Assembly: GCA_964551995.1 (NCBI GenBank)
Contig: CAZKFD010000011.1
Coordinates: forward strand, 319,276-383,275
DNA length: 64,000 nucleotides
From: DATKJS01 sp964551995
GTDB taxonomy: Bacteria; Acidobacteriota; Aminicenantia; Aminicenantales; Saccharicenantaceae
Direction of reading: 5' to 3'
Within the stretch, counting starts at the first letter, position 1. Each line of letters opens with the position of its first letter. Both the position numbers and the translations under genes were made by a program. The notes beneath the pieces are model-generated. The model worked only from the letters and a program-made list of their open reading frames with translations, had not been told where the DNA came from and ran no database searches. Shown piece by piece: positions 42,587 to 51,590 of the stretch.

Positions 42587-44215
42587 TCAGAAAATGAGCC
42601 TGAACTGGTAGAAATACCGGTATTCCGAATAGTGCTCGCGGATGTCAAGGATGGAACCGTGGCGGTCGATGCCTTCGGCGGCCACGCCCAGCTCGATGGG
42701 CGTCCCGGCCAGCCGGTATCCCATGAGGAGCCGCCAAACGAGGCGGGTGTCGTGGATCTTGAAGTCGTTCGTGATCAATCCCAGATACTGATATCGGTCC
42801 AGGCCCTGGATGGAATCGTACCACTGGTAGGTCGCCGCGCCCCGGACGCGCCACTGCCGCCAGTCCACGGCCACGTCGGAGCTTGAGGTCATTCCGAGGG
42901 CGTAATAATAGCCCCAGTCGAGGAGGGTCGTCTTGACCCCGCTTGTGTCGTGGTCGACCGTATATGCGTTGTAGGCCAGAGCGTTGACCATAGCGAAGTC
43001 GCCGTAGAGCGCGGACGTCCAGCGCAGGCCGAAAGGCGTCCCGGAGCGGCTGACGATCAATACGGCGCCCAGGGGGCTGATAACAGACAGCTTGTCGGTG
43101 AACTGCGTCGGCGTCGGACGGTCGAAGCGGGCGTCGCCGGTCGTGGCCTGGCCACCGGCCTCGACCTCATTGGTGCTGTCGTACCAGGCCACGGGCCGCT
43201 TCTTGAACAGCTCGAACGCCATGCCGTAGCCCAGGGAGATGCCTCCCCGCCCGGGGCCGTCGGTGTCCGGACGGTCGAAAGGCCAGCTCCAGCCGAAGAG
43301 CACGGCCGAGGTCCTGATCTGGATCTCCTCCAGACCGGCGGAGCTGAAGCTCGTGTCGAGAAAGACGCGGCTGGAGAGCGTGTTCGGGAGAAAGCCGCGT
43401 TCGGCTTGACCGGTTCCCGCCACGCCCGTCGCATCGGTCTCCATATCCAGGCCGAGGTTGAATTGACGGAACCACGCACCGGACTGATCGACGGCCATCG
43501 TTCCCGCCGGCGTGACCATGTCCTCCTTCAACCCGGAATACAGGCTGAAACGATGCCAATCCGGGGAAGGGGCGCTGTTCGCCGCCGGTCCGTTCCCGTG
43601 GTCGAACCAGTTGTTGACGGAGAGAAACGGGTTGGTGATGAAGGCCGCCAGCGTGTTCCAGATTCCTCCCTGGCGGCTGAAGTAGGAACTTACCTGGAAC
43701 AGCGGCTCCCCGATGGCGGGGCCGCCGAACGTCGTGAAGGTCATGTCGTTGATGGCGATGAGCTCCCGCCATTCCGAGAGGCTCTCCCACATGGCCGATG
43801 TGGCGAAGGAAAAGAGCGTCGACCAGCGGCTGTCGAGGCCGTTGATCCGGGCCATCGTGTAATAGGCACCCCCCGCCGCCGTGTGCGACCAGTTGTACCA
43901 GAACGCGTTGGAGTCCAGACGGGGAGATTGGTCGGTAAAGAACTTCTGCCAGAAAGTTTTCCAGGTGAACTGCCAATCGACCGTATAATGTCCGTAGTGG
44001 CTCCAGTAGTCGAGCGTCGACGAGCCCCAAAGAACAAAGTCCTCGAGTAGGGCCCGCCATGTTTTGACATGGTGCGGCGAAGTCTGTCCGGAGGGTTGCG
44101 CCGCGAGGGCCGGCGCGGCGGCGTCCGGGGCGATTTTCGGCTCGGGAGAATCGGCGAAGAGCACCGACTGGACGCAGAAGCCGATCCCCACCAGGATCGG
44201 CAGGACACGCTTCAT
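42587..44215 (-). CDS. Exported DUF3943 family protein
   Basis: About 542 residues with a signal peptide (MKRVLPILVGIGFCVQSVLFADS). The middle (about 75-200) is the DUF3943 core: aromatic-rich WKTFWQKFF, AFWYNWSHTAAGGAYYTMAR, SAMWESLSEWRELIAINDMTFTTFGG. The rest alternates like an outer-membrane barrel and ends in an aromatic residue (QFRLIF). It is probably an outer-membrane or membrane-associated protein of unknown function. An ATG at 44257 is an alternative start; 44215 is preferred because it begins the signal peptide. Confidence 0.78.
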   Translation of the reverse strand: MKRVLPILVGIGFCVQSVLFADSPEPKIAPDAAAPALAAQPSGQTSPHHVKTWRALLEDFVLWGSSTLDYWSHYGHYTVDWQFTWKTFWQKFFTDQSPRLDSNAFWYNWSHTAAGGAYYTMARINGLDSRWSTLFSFATSAMWESLSEWRELIAINDMTFTTFGGPAIGEPLFQVSSYFSRQGGIWNTLAAFITNPFLSVNNWFDHGNGPAANSAPSPDWHRFSLYSGLKEDMVTPAGTMAVDQSGAWFRQFNLGLDMETDATGVAGTGQAERGFLPNTLSSRVFLDTSFSSAGLEEIQIRTSAVLFGWSWPFDRPDTDGPGRGGISLGYGMAFELFKKRPVAWYDSTNEVEAGGQATTGDARFDRPTPTQFTDKLSVISPLGAVLIVSRSGTPFGLRWTSALYGDFAMVNALAYNAYTVDHDTSGVKTTLLDWGYYYALGMTSSSDVAVDWRQWRVRGAATYQWYDSIQGLDRYQYLGLITNDFKIHDTRLVWRLLMGYRLAGTPIELGVAAEGIDRHGSILDIREHYSEYRYFYQFRLIF

Positions 44216-44279
44216 GCCGCTCCGCTTCAGGACCGGGGTCCCCATGGATTCCCGCATGAGGCGGATGGGGCTTTGTCCC

Positions 44280-45035
44280 TTATCTCAGCGAAAAGAGATA
44301 GCCGAGCGAGATCACGATCGCGCCGGTCTGGCTGCTGCCGCTCGTCGCGACGTCCTTTTGGATCGTGATCAGGCCCGCCTGAAAATGGGCCTCGAAGATG
44401 AGAGAACCTGGCCCCAAAGGATACATCACGCCGGCACCGCCCGCGAGACCGAAGTTCGTCGTCTTGAGGCTGTCCTTGACGTCCGTGTCGGCGTCAAGCG
44501 AAACGGGAGTGTCGGTCACCGGCTCCGTCCCGGCCGGGTCGAGATAGATGAGGCTCGAGCCGCTGGTCACGGCATGGGCCCTGACGAGATAGCCGACGTA
44601 GGGGCCGGCGTTGACGAAGAAGCGCACATTGTGTCCGAACTTGTAGCGGCACATGACCGGGATCTCGACGTAATCGAGGATGGACTCGTTATCAAAATTG
44701 GCGTAGAGGTTCGTGTCCGGCGGGACCTCGAGACCGGGCGGGACTTCCTCGATGATCTGAAGTCCGGTCCTCTTGCCGCCCTGGGACGTGTAGTTGAGCT
44801 CGACAACCAGGGAGAAATGGTGCGACAGGCCGATGTCGGCCGAAACTCCGAAAAACTCGGCTTCCCGCGACGAAAAGCCGCTTGTCAATGGATTGCCTTC
44901 GCCGCCCCTCAGATTGGGGATGGTGAGACCGCCGTGCACGCCGAACTCGACGCCGTCGGCCCAGCACCAGCCGCCGGCCACGAGAAGAAACGCCGCCAGA
45001 ATGACAAGAACCGGGATTTGCCGATGCCTCATCAT
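44280..45035 (-). CDS. Outer-membrane beta-barrel protein (porin-like/OMP_b-brl type)
   Basis: A protein of 251 residues with a signal peptide (about 1-26, CWADG). The mature part has alternating strands: FGVHGGLTIPNL, SADIGLSHHFSLVVELNYTSQGGK, YVEIPVMCRYKFGHNVRFFVNAGPYVGYLV, and a C-terminal GAIVISLGYLFSLR. The IPVMCRYKF...AGPYVGY block is typical of PorT-like small barrels. GAGGAGGG precedes the ATG. The 299-base gap upstream holds only an AT-rich promoter-like stretch near 45190-45205. Confidence 0.78.
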   Translation of the reverse strand: MMRHRQIPVLVILAAFLLVAGGWCWADGVEFGVHGGLTIPNLRGGEGNPLTSGFSSREAEFFGVSADIGLSHHFSLVVELNYTSQGGKRTGLQIIEEVPPGLEVPPDTNLYANFDNESILDYVEIPVMCRYKFGHNVRFFVNAGPYVGYLVRAHAVTSGSSLIYLDPAGTEPVTDTPVSLDADTDVKDSLKTTNFGLAGGAGVMYPLGPGSLIFEAHFQAGLITIQKDVATSGSSQTGAIVISLGYLFSLR

Positions 45036-45334
45036 AACCCTCCTCGATGTTTTTTAAATAATCTTTCTCCGGGCGATATCCCGCCGAGATTCAGGACTCG
45101 AGCGGCATATGCGGTTTTGCTCCGCCGGCGCGCTTCCCGCGCTCTTTGCGGCACCTGCGGGCACCGTCCCTCCGGGGCCTCCTTCATGGCTATATAAAAT
45201 AGCATCGTTTCCCCCAAAGTCAAGTTCATCGAGAGCCTCTATTATTGCATCGTGTTAAGAATAAATGAGATCTGTATTTTCGCAAGGGAACATATAATGC
45301 CCTCGAGGATTCCTTGAGCGGGCGCGCTGGAGCC

Positions 45335-46534
45335 TCAGTCCCAAATGTGCGAGTACTTGGCGCCGTTGCCGGTGTTGAACAGGACCACGGTCTCCCCGTC
45401 CTTTATCCAGCCCCGCTTGCGCAACTCGAGGAATCCGGCCAGGGTCGCGCCGCCCTCGGGCGCCGGCCAGATGCCCTGGGTCCTTCCCATGAGATACGTC
45501 GCCTTCAGGATCTCGGTGTCCGGCACGGCGACTGCGATCCCGCCGCTGTCCCTGAGGGCCCTGAGGATCAGGAAATCGCCGACCGCCGCCGGGACGCGCA
45601 TCCCGTCCGCTATCGTCCGGGCGTCCGGCCAGGTTTCGGCGAATTCCTTGCCTTCCACAAAGGCCTTGACCATGGGCGCGCAGCCGTCCGACTGGACAGT
45701 GACCATGCGGGGCCGCTTGGACCCGATCCAACCAAGCCTTTCCATCTCGTCGAAGGCCTTCCACATCCCGACCATTCCCGTCCCGCCGCCCGTCGGGTAA
45801 ATGACGACGTCGGGCAGGCTCCAGCCCATCTGCTCCGCCAACTCATAGCCCATGGTCTTCTTGCCCTCGATCCGGTACGGCTCTTTGAGGGTCGAAACGT
45901 CGAAGCGCCCGAACTTCTCGATGCCCTCGCGGGCGGCTTTGCCGCAATCGGTGATGAGGCCGTCGATGAGCATGACCTCGGCTCCCAGCACCCGGCATTC
46001 GTTGATGAACGGTTTGGGGACGTCCGCCGGCATGAACACGAAAGCCTTGATCCCGGCCAGGGCCGCGTAGGCGCTCATGGCGCAACCGGCGTTGCCGGCC
46101 GTGGGGATGGAAACCGCCCCGACCCCGAGCTCCCAGGCGCGCGACACGGCCGCGGACAGGCCCCGGGCCTTGAAGGAACCCGTCGGATTCAGCCCCTCGT
46201 CCTTGACAAAGATGCGGTTGAAACCCAGCTCCCGGCCCAGCCTCCCGGCCTCGACGAGCGGCGTAAAGCCCTCCCCCAGGCAGAGCCTGAACCGGGGGTC
46301 CCTGACCGGCAGAAGCTCGCGGTACCGCCACATCGTGGGCTCCCGGCCGCCGATCTCGGAGCGGTCGAGCCCTGCCGCGGCGGCCCGCAGGTCGTAGCGC
46401 GCGAGCAGCGGTTTCCCGCACTTCGGGCAGAGGTTCCAGAGCCGGTCGGCCTCCAGCCGGTCTCCGCAGAATCCGCATTCGAGGTGGGAGAGATAGCTTC
46501 CGGAGTTCATGTCTGGGCCTTTCGTCGTGATCAT
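45335..46534 (-). CDS. thrC: Threonine synthase
   Basis: A protein of 399 residues. An N-terminal zinc-ribbon-like part (CGFCGDRL...CPKCGKPLL) is followed by the fold II PLP core. The Schiff-base Lys lies in GLNPTGSFKARGLSAAV and the phosphate loop in IYPTGGGTGMVG. It converts O-phosphohomoserine to threonine; this ribbon-bearing type is the archaeal/plant-like class. Other thr genes are not adjacent. The start at 46534 or 46510 is not decided by sequence. Related PLP enzymes (cysteate or diaminopropionate synthases) are less likely. Confidence 0.82.
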   Translation of the reverse strand: MITTKGPDMNSGSYLSHLECGFCGDRLEADRLWNLCPKCGKPLLARYDLRAAAAGLDRSEIGGREPTMWRYRELLPVRDPRFRLCLGEGFTPLVEAGRLGRELGFNRIFVKDEGLNPTGSFKARGLSAAVSRAWELGVGAVSIPTAGNAGCAMSAYAALAGIKAFVFMPADVPKPFINECRVLGAEVMLIDGLITDCGKAAREGIEKFGRFDVSTLKEPYRIEGKKTMGYELAEQMGWSLPDVVIYPTGGGTGMVGMWKAFDEMERLGWIGSKRPRMVTVQSDGCAPMVKAFVEGKEFAETWPDARTIADGMRVPAAVGDFLILRALRDSGGIAVAVPDTEILKATYLMGRTQGIWPAPEGGATLAGFLELRKRGWIKDGETVVLFNTGNGAKYSHIWD

Positions 46535-46661
46535 GAGGATCTTTCCTGGATACGGTAATCCATTGCCGCGCGGAAATCAAATCGCGGCGCTGCCCGCGAC
46601 CTCCGGAGGACCGGCTTTTTGACATGGGCGGGGGCGTATGCTAGATTGACGTCCTTCCGAG

Positions 46662-48734
46662 ATGCACGACCCGACGATTTCTCGAGCGGCCGCGCTGGCC
46701 TCCGCAAACCCATTCTTCGCCGAGTTCCGGACGCCGTTCGGCGTCCCCCCGTTCCCCGAAATCGAGCCCGCACACTACATGCCCGCGTTCGAGAAGGGCA
46801 TGGCCGACCAGAAGGCCGAGATCAAGGCCATCGTTCGGAACACGGAGCCTCCGTCCTTCTCTAACACAGTCGAGGCGCTGGAGCGGACCGGAGTCCTGCT
46901 CAAGAGGGTGGGCGCCGTGTTCCGCAACCTGAACTCATCCAACACGAGCCCCGAGCTCCAGCAGATCGCCAAGGATGTCGCGCCCAAGCTGGCCAGGCAC
47001 AACGACGATATCGCCCTCGATTCCGGGCTGTTCGCCCGCGTCAAATCGGTATATGATGACCGAGAGAGGCTCGGCCTCGCGCCCGAGCCGAAGCGCCTGC
47101 TCGAGGAAACCCATAAAGGATTCGTCCGGGGGGGAGCGAACCTCCCGCCGGAGAAGCAGACCCGTTTCCGCGAGATCAACTCCGAGCTCGCCGTCCTGAG
47201 CGTGAAATTCGGCGAGAACATCCTGAAGGAGAATGACGCCTTCGAGCTCGTCCTCGGGAGCGGGGACGACCTGGCGGGGCTGCCGCCGGCCGCGGTCGCT
47301 GCCGCGGCCCGGACGGCCGCCGAGCGAGGGCACCCGGGACAATGGGCCTTCACTCTGGCCAATCCGAGCCTCGTCCCGTTCCTCCAGTACTCGGAGAGGC
47401 GCGACCTGCGCGAGAAGATATTCAGCGCGTACATCATGCGCGGCGCCAACGGTAACGCGTTCGACAACAAGGCCAACGCCGCGAGGATCGCCGCCCTGCG
47501 CCTAGAACGGGCCAACCTCCTGGGCTATCCCACGCACGCGGCCTACGTCCTCGAGGAAAACATGGCCAAGACGCCCGAGGCCGTCGACGTGCTCCTCCGG
47601 AAGCTTTGGGAGCCCGCTCTGGCCAAGGCGAGAGCCGAGGCCGCCGAGATGCAAGCCATGATCCGCGCCGAGGGCCGGGACTTCGCGCTCCAACCCTGGG
47701 ATTGGTGGTACTACGCCGAGAAGCTGCGCAAGGCGAAGTACGACCTCGACGACAGTGCCCTCCGGCCGTACTTGGAGCTCGACAGCGTCCGGGACGGCGC
47801 CTTCACCGTCGCCGGCAGGCTCTACGGGATCGCCTTCACCGAGCGGACGGACATTCCCAAGTACCGGGAGGACGTCCGAGTCTTCGAGGTCCGGGACGCA
47901 GACGGCTCGCACCTCGGCGTCATGTATATCGATTATTATCCCCGGCCGAACAAGGAGGGCGGAGCCTGGATGAGCAACTTCCGCGAGCAGTGCCTCCGGG
48001 ACGGCGAGGACATCCGCCCCGTCATCATCAACAACGGGAACTTCTCCAAGCCCACACCCGGGCAGCCGGCCCTCCTCAGCTTCGAAGAGTCCACGACTCT
48101 GTTCCACGAGTTTGGCCATGCTCTGCACGGACTCCTTTCCCGGTGCGCGTACGGGAGCCTGTCGGGGACGAGCGTCCCGCGCGATTTCGTCGAGTTCCCC
48201 TCGCAGCTCATGGAGAACTGGGCCGCCGCCCCCGGGGCGCTCAGGATGTACGCGAAGCATTACCGGACGGGCGAACCCCTCCCCGAAGCGCTCATCGGCA
48301 AGATCGAGGAGAGCCGCTTCTTCAACCAGGGCTTCGAAACCGTCGAATACCTGGCGGCCGCGTTCCTGGACATGGACTGGCACACGCTCACGGCGAAGGG
48401 GGAAGCCGATCCCCTGACGTTCGAGGCGGAGGCCATGACCCGCATCGGCCTCATCCCCGAGATCGTCAGCCGCTACCGGACGACCAATTTCAATCACATC
48501 TTCAGCGGCGACTATTCGGCGGGATACTACAGCTATATCTGGGCCGCGGTCCTGGATTCCGACGCCTTCGAGGCTTTCCGGGAGACGGGCCTTTTCGACC
48601 AGGCCACCGCCCGGTCCTTTCGGACGAATATCCTGGAACGGGGAGGAAGCGAAGATCCGATGGCCCTGTACATGCGTTTCCGGGGCCGCGAGCCGAGGAT
48701 CGAGCCGCTTCTGAGGAAAAGGGGGCTGGGATGA
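46662..48734 (+). CDS. dcp: M3 family zinc metallopeptidase (peptidyl-dipeptidase Dcp-like)
   Basis: A protein of 690 residues, typical for Dcp/oligopeptidase A. The zinc motif HEFGHALH lies near residue 482, with the downstream Glu in FVEFPSQLMENWA. N-terminal FPEIEPAHYMPAFEKGM is a family hallmark. It removes dipeptides from peptide C-termini. No signal peptide is visible. It overlaps the macrodomain gene by ATGA. Confidence 0.9.
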   Translation: MHDPTISRAAALASANPFFAEFRTPFGVPPFPEIEPAHYMPAFEKGMADQKAEIKAIVRNTEPPSFSNTVEALERTGVLLKRVGAVFRNLNSSNTSPELQQIAKDVAPKLARHNDDIALDSGLFARVKSVYDDRERLGLAPEPKRLLEETHKGFVRGGANLPPEKQTRFREINSELAVLSVKFGENILKENDAFELVLGSGDDLAGLPPAAVAAAARTAAERGHPGQWAFTLANPSLVPFLQYSERRDLREKIFSAYIMRGANGNAFDNKANAARIAALRLERANLLGYPTHAAYVLEENMAKTPEAVDVLLRKLWEPALAKARAEAAEMQAMIRAEGRDFALQPWDWWYYAEKLRKAKYDLDDSALRPYLELDSVRDGAFTVAGRLYGIAFTERTDIPKYREDVRVFEVRDADGSHLGVMYIDYYPRPNKEGGAWMSNFREQCLRDGEDIRPVIINNGNFSKPTPGQPALLSFEESTTLFHEFGHALHGLLSRCAYGSLSGTSVPRDFVEFPSQLMENWAAAPGALRMYAKHYRTGEPLPEALIGKIEESRFFNQGFETVEYLAAAFLDMDWHTLTAKGEADPLTFEAEAMTRIGLIPEIVSRYRTTNFNHIFSGDYSAGYYSYIWAAVLDSDAFEAFRETGLFDQATARSFRTNILERGGSEDPMALYMRFRGREPRIEPLLRKRGLG

Positions 48735-49273
48735 AAAAAAGCCTGGATCCGCGGATCGAGATCGTCGAGGGCGACATCACGAAGCAGCATGTCGACGCCG
48801 TCGTCAACGCGGCCAATAATTCCCTTCTCGGCGGCGGCGGGGTCGACGGAGCGATCCATCGGGCCGCGGGCCCCGAGCTCCTGGCCGAGACCCGGACGCT
48901 CGGCGGATGCCCCACGGGAGAGGCGCGCGTGACCAAGGGCTACCGCCTCCCGGCCAGATACGTGATCCATACAGTCGGACCGGTCTGGCGGGGCGGCCGC
49001 GCCGGCGAGGACGGACTCCTCGCCGCTTGTTACAGGAACTCTCTCGAGGCGGCCCGGCGGGCGGGGGCGAAGTCCGTCGCCTTCCCCTCGATCTCGACCG
49101 GAGCCTACGGGTTCCCCCTCGAGAGGGCGGCCCGCATTGCCCTCGAGGAAACCGCCGGGTTCCTCAAGGGCGAGAGGACGATGACGAAAGTCGTCTTCGT
49201 CTGCTTCGGCGGGGACGCCCTGAAGATCTACCGGGAGACGGCCCGCAAGATATTCAGGATGGCGGGGCCCTGA
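48731..49273 (+). CDS. ymdB: Macrodomain protein (O-acetyl-ADP-ribose deacetylase type)
   Basis: A protein of 180 residues. Macrodomain ligand loops are VVNAANNSLLGGGGVDGAIH and AFPSISTGAYGFPLERAA, with PTGEARVTKGYRLPARYVIH between. YmdB-type members hydrolyse O-acetyl-ADP-ribose or remove ADP-ribose from proteins. It is translationally coupled to the M3 peptidase; a functional link is not known. Confidence 0.92.
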   Translation: MKKSLDPRIEIVEGDITKQHVDAVVNAANNSLLGGGGVDGAIHRAAGPELLAETRTLGGCPTGEARVTKGYRLPARYVIHTVGPVWRGGRAGEDGLLAACYRNSLEAARRAGAKSVAFPSISTGAYGFPLERAARIALEETAGFLKGERTMTKVVFVCFGGDALKIYRETARKIFRMAGP

Positions 49274-49306
49274 CCATCGTTCTGGACGCGAATGGACGCC
49301 GTATGG

Positions 49307-49312
49307 TATAAA
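49307..49312 (+). promoter_or_regulatory. -10-like TATAAA upstream of tyrS
   Basis: GGTATAAAT lies 18 bases before ATG 49330, giving a very short leader that still includes the AAGGAG site. Confidence 0.4.
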
Positions 49313-49329
49313 TTCGCCAAGGAGTGGCC

Positions 49330-50595
49330 ATGAGCGGCAACGTTTATGACGAACTCAAGGAGCGCGGATTCATAGCCCAGGTTTCGGACGAAGTCGCCGT
49401 GCGCCGCATGCTCGGGGGAGAGGTCGTCACTTTCTACGTCGGCTTCGACAGCACGGCCATGAGCCTTCACGCCGGGAGCCTCGTTCCAGTCATGGCCATG
49501 GTCCACCTGCGCCGGGCCGGGCACAGGGCGATCGCCGTCGTCGGCGGTGGGACGACCATGGTCGGCGATCCGAGCGGCAAGAGCGAGATGCGGCAGCTGC
49601 TCGACGAGGCGACCATCCGCACCCAGGGCCAGGCCATCCACTTTCAGCTCGCCCGCTACCTGCATTTCGACGGCAAGACGGCCATCGCCGTGGACAACGC
49701 CGACTGGCTCTTGCCGCTGGACTACATCGCCTTCCTCCGCGACATCGGGCGGCATTTCAGCGTCAACCGGATGCTGGCCGCAGAGGCCTACAAGCTCCGC
49801 CTGGAGAAGGGCCTGTCCTTCATCGAGTTCAATTACATGCTCCTCCAGGCCTACGACTACCTCCATCTTTTCAGGGAATACGGCTGCACCCTGCAGATGG
49901 GAGGCGACGATCAGTGGGGAAACATCCTGGCCGGCGTGGACCTCATCCGCCGCGTCGAAGGGGCGACGGTCGAGGCGCTGACCTTCCCGCTGCTGAAGAC
50001 GGCCTCGGGCGCCAAAATGGGCAAGACCGCTCAGGGCGCTGTGTGGCTGGATAAAGAACAGTTCAAGCCGTACGACTTCTATCAGTACTGGGTCAACGTC
50101 GACGACCGGGACGTGAGCCGCTTCCTGCGGCTCTTCACCCTGCTGCCGCTCGAGGAGATTCGCCGGCTCGAGGGCCTCGAGGGGAGCGGCCTCAACGAGG
50201 CCAAGCGCGTCCTGGCCTTCGAGGCGACGAAGATCACCCACGGGGAGAAAGCGGCCGAAGAGGCCCGGGCGGCGTCGAAGTCAATTTTTAAAGACCAAAA
50301 GACGGCCATGAACGAAATAGCTCCCGTAAAGGAAGAAGTCATAGCGATCCTGACAAGGCGGATCCCGCGGACGCGCCTTGAAGCCGGCATCCCTCCAGCC
50401 GAGCTCTTCACGGAGGTCGGCCTCACGCCCTCACGCAGGGAGGCGAAGCGCCTCATCAGCCAGGGAGGGCTCTCGGTCAACGACGAGCGCATCGATAGTC
50501 CCGAGAGGCTGCTGACTATCAAGGACCTCGGACCTAACGGGCTCATGGCCCTTAAGGCCGGGAAAAAGAAAATCCACTATGTGGCCCCAGAATAA
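49330..50595 (+). CDS. tyrS: Tyrosyl-tRNA synthetase
   Basis: A protein of 421 residues. The HIGH equivalent is SLHAGSLVP; the KMSKS equivalent is AKMGKTAQGAVWL. The TyrRS-specific LQAYDYLHLF and MGGDDQWGNI precede it. The C-terminal S4 RNA-binding domain is AELFTEVGLTPSRREAKRLI with GLSVNDERI. Start ATG 49330 has AAGGAG 6 bases upstream. It charges tRNA-Tyr in the cytosol. Confidence 0.95.
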   Translation: MSGNVYDELKERGFIAQVSDEVAVRRMLGGEVVTFYVGFDSTAMSLHAGSLVPVMAMVHLRRAGHRAIAVVGGGTTMVGDPSGKSEMRQLLDEATIRTQGQAIHFQLARYLHFDGKTAIAVDNADWLLPLDYIAFLRDIGRHFSVNRMLAAEAYKLRLEKGLSFIEFNYMLLQAYDYLHLFREYGCTLQMGGDDQWGNILAGVDLIRRVEGATVEALTFPLLKTASGAKMGKTAQGAVWLDKEQFKPYDFYQYWVNVDDRDVSRFLRLFTLLPLEEIRRLEGLEGSGLNEAKRVLAFEATKITHGEKAAEEARAASKSIFKDQKTAMNEIAPVKEEVIAILTRRIPRTRLEAGIPPAELFTEVGLTPSRREAKRLISQGGLSVNDERIDSPERLLTIKDLGPNGLMALKAGKKKIHYVAPE

Positions 50596-50769
50596 TAACG
50601 GGGCCTGGCCATGAGATCGCGTCTCTTCCGCGTCGCCGCCGGCTGAACCGGGCAGCATGTTCTCGCAGCGACACGCTACGAAGTTCTGCCGATCTTAAAA
50701 ACCCGGATCTCCCGTTTTGAGCTTCTGGATCCCCGGATCTCGGAGGCATCTGCCGTGACGAGGTGAGGG

Positions 50770-51588
50770 TCAGGCTTTATCCGCCGGCTTTTCGGACGTC
50801 ATGACGTTGCGCGCCAGGCTGATGGCCAGGCAATCATGGACGACCCGTCCCCCGGAATATGTCGTCGCGGCACGCCTGAGTATTCTCCAGGCGCTGTTCT
50901 GGAAAAAACCTTCTTGCTCGATCTTTTCCGCAAGCCCTGCCGCGGAGTCCAGCGATTCCGCCAGGTTTCCATTCTGGGTGAGGACGACGGGCTTCGATCC
51001 CGACGCCGTAATAATGGTCACGGGAACGAGGATAAGGCTCGAAATGTCCGCGATGGCGGCGGCCTCCACGGGAGGCGCCGCCTGAAGGCGGATCATCTTC
51101 GCTCTGGTTTCCGGTCCGACCTTTGTCTTGGTTTCGGCAATGAGGTCCAGGAGAAAATTTCTGACTTCGTTCAGGTCCTTGGCCCGTTCGAGCCTTTCGG
51201 TGTCCGGATAGGCCTTCAAGGCCTTGGCGATAATCGATATCTCCCTTAAGTAAGGGTTCAGCTGGTTGGCGGGAACGACGTACATCACGATGAGCTTGAC
51301 GCGTTTCCCGTCCCGGGCCGCATAATCGATTCCCCCCGGGCTCCACCCGATGACACACATCAGGTCCTCTTCAAAGGAGACCCTGGCGTGAGGACAGGCC
51401 CATCCGTGGCCGAGAGCCGTGTTTGTCGCCATCTCCCTCGCCGTAATGAGGCCGACAATGTCCATCCCAGCCGGGATCTGGGGGAAAGCCTCCAGGATGT
51501 GGGCGAGAAACTGAAGGGCGTGATTCTTGTCATTCTCGGGAAGCTCGAAAAGCCGTCCTTCTTGGAGCGCATCCAGAATGGCGTCCAT
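50770..51588 (-). CDS. PTS EIIA (type-2)-like regulatory protein downstream of mgtA
   Basis: A protein of 272 residues. The first about 150 residues match fructose/nitrogen-type EIIA: LITAREMATNTALGHGWACPHARV with the phosphorylatable His in PHA, then VKLIVMYVVPANQLNPYLREISIIAKAL. The remaining about 115 residues form an unrecognised domain. ATG 51588 follows GGAGGTGA, which overlaps the mgtA stop (2-base gap), so translation is coupled. No PTS permease is nearby, pointing to a regulatory role, perhaps on the Mg transporter; that is inference. Confidence 0.75.
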   Translation of the reverse strand: MDAILDALQEGRLFELPENDKNHALQFLAHILEAFPQIPAGMDIVGLITAREMATNTALGHGWACPHARVSFEEDLMCVIGWSPGGIDYAARDGKRVKLIVMYVVPANQLNPYLREISIIAKALKAYPDTERLERAKDLNEVRNFLLDLIAETKTKVGPETRAKMIRLQAAPPVEAAAIADISSLILVPVTIITASGSKPVVLTQNGNLAESLDSAAGLAEKIEQEGFFQNSAWRILRRAATTYSGGRVVHDCLAISLARNVMTSEKPADKA

Positions 51589-51590
51589 GG